Assembly: GCA_015494815.1 (NCBI GenBank) | Contig: WGAK01000108.1 | Span: forward strand, 1 to 5,475 | Direction: 5' to 3' | DNA: 5,475 nucleotides | DNA from: Anaerolineales bacterium | GTDB lineage: Bacteria; Chloroflexota; Anaerolineae; Anaerolineales; DRMV01 | Part shown: positions 5,463 through 5,475 of the stretch, one piece after another | Layout: each line of letters begins with the position of its first letter | Position numbering within the stretch: position 1 is the stretch's first letter | Notes under the pieces: generated by a model | What the model was told of the DNA's origin: nothing | Database searches by the model: none | Seen by the model: only the letters and a program-made list of their open reading frames with translations | Made by a program: the position numbers and the translations under genes

Positions 5463-5475
5463 TGCCTTCTCCACA

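Overview
The window reads as high-GC bacterial chromosomal DNA. I lean towards Chloroflexota (Anaerolineae-like), from the GC-rich coding style, the period-7 intergenic repeats and the mix of small toxin-antitoxin-type genes. That placement is inference; no marker gene is present to prove it.

Layout. (1) 1-2346, + strand: the C-terminal part of a superfamily 2 helicase, open at the window edge, with a two-segment membrane hairpin and a further C-terminal domain. (2) 2398-3663, - strand, convergent with the helicase: a secreted right-handed beta-helix protein that fits the PL9 pectate lyase family, with all five expected catalytic/calcium residues. Degenerate 7-bp repeat arrays flank it on both sides. 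(3) 3766-5462, - strand: a less GC-rich run of very small genes, all in one direction. Read in gene order (right to left) it holds a DUF4160-DUF2442 pair, an 88-bp repeat, a small antitoxin-like protein plus a tiny ORF, a second copy of the repeat (91 bp), then an antitoxin, a broken toxin start and a small basic conserved protein.

The main observation is that the two repeats look like integron attC sites. They share a 36-bp core with 34 identities. The first copy is bounded by perfect RYYYAAC and GTTRRRY boxes. The stop codon of DUF2442 lies inside its first box, and each repeat follows one small gene module on the same strand. I therefore read the right third of the window as the distal end of a cassette array carrying toxin-antitoxin-like modules. 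No integrase lies in the window; one, if present, should lie to the right. The second repeat has decayed boxes. The module beyond it also looks decayed: its toxin is broken, and its small protein needs one extra A to join its ribosome binding site and ATG to the conserved frame.

The helicase and the pectate lyase share no obvious pathway with each other or with the cassette-like genes.
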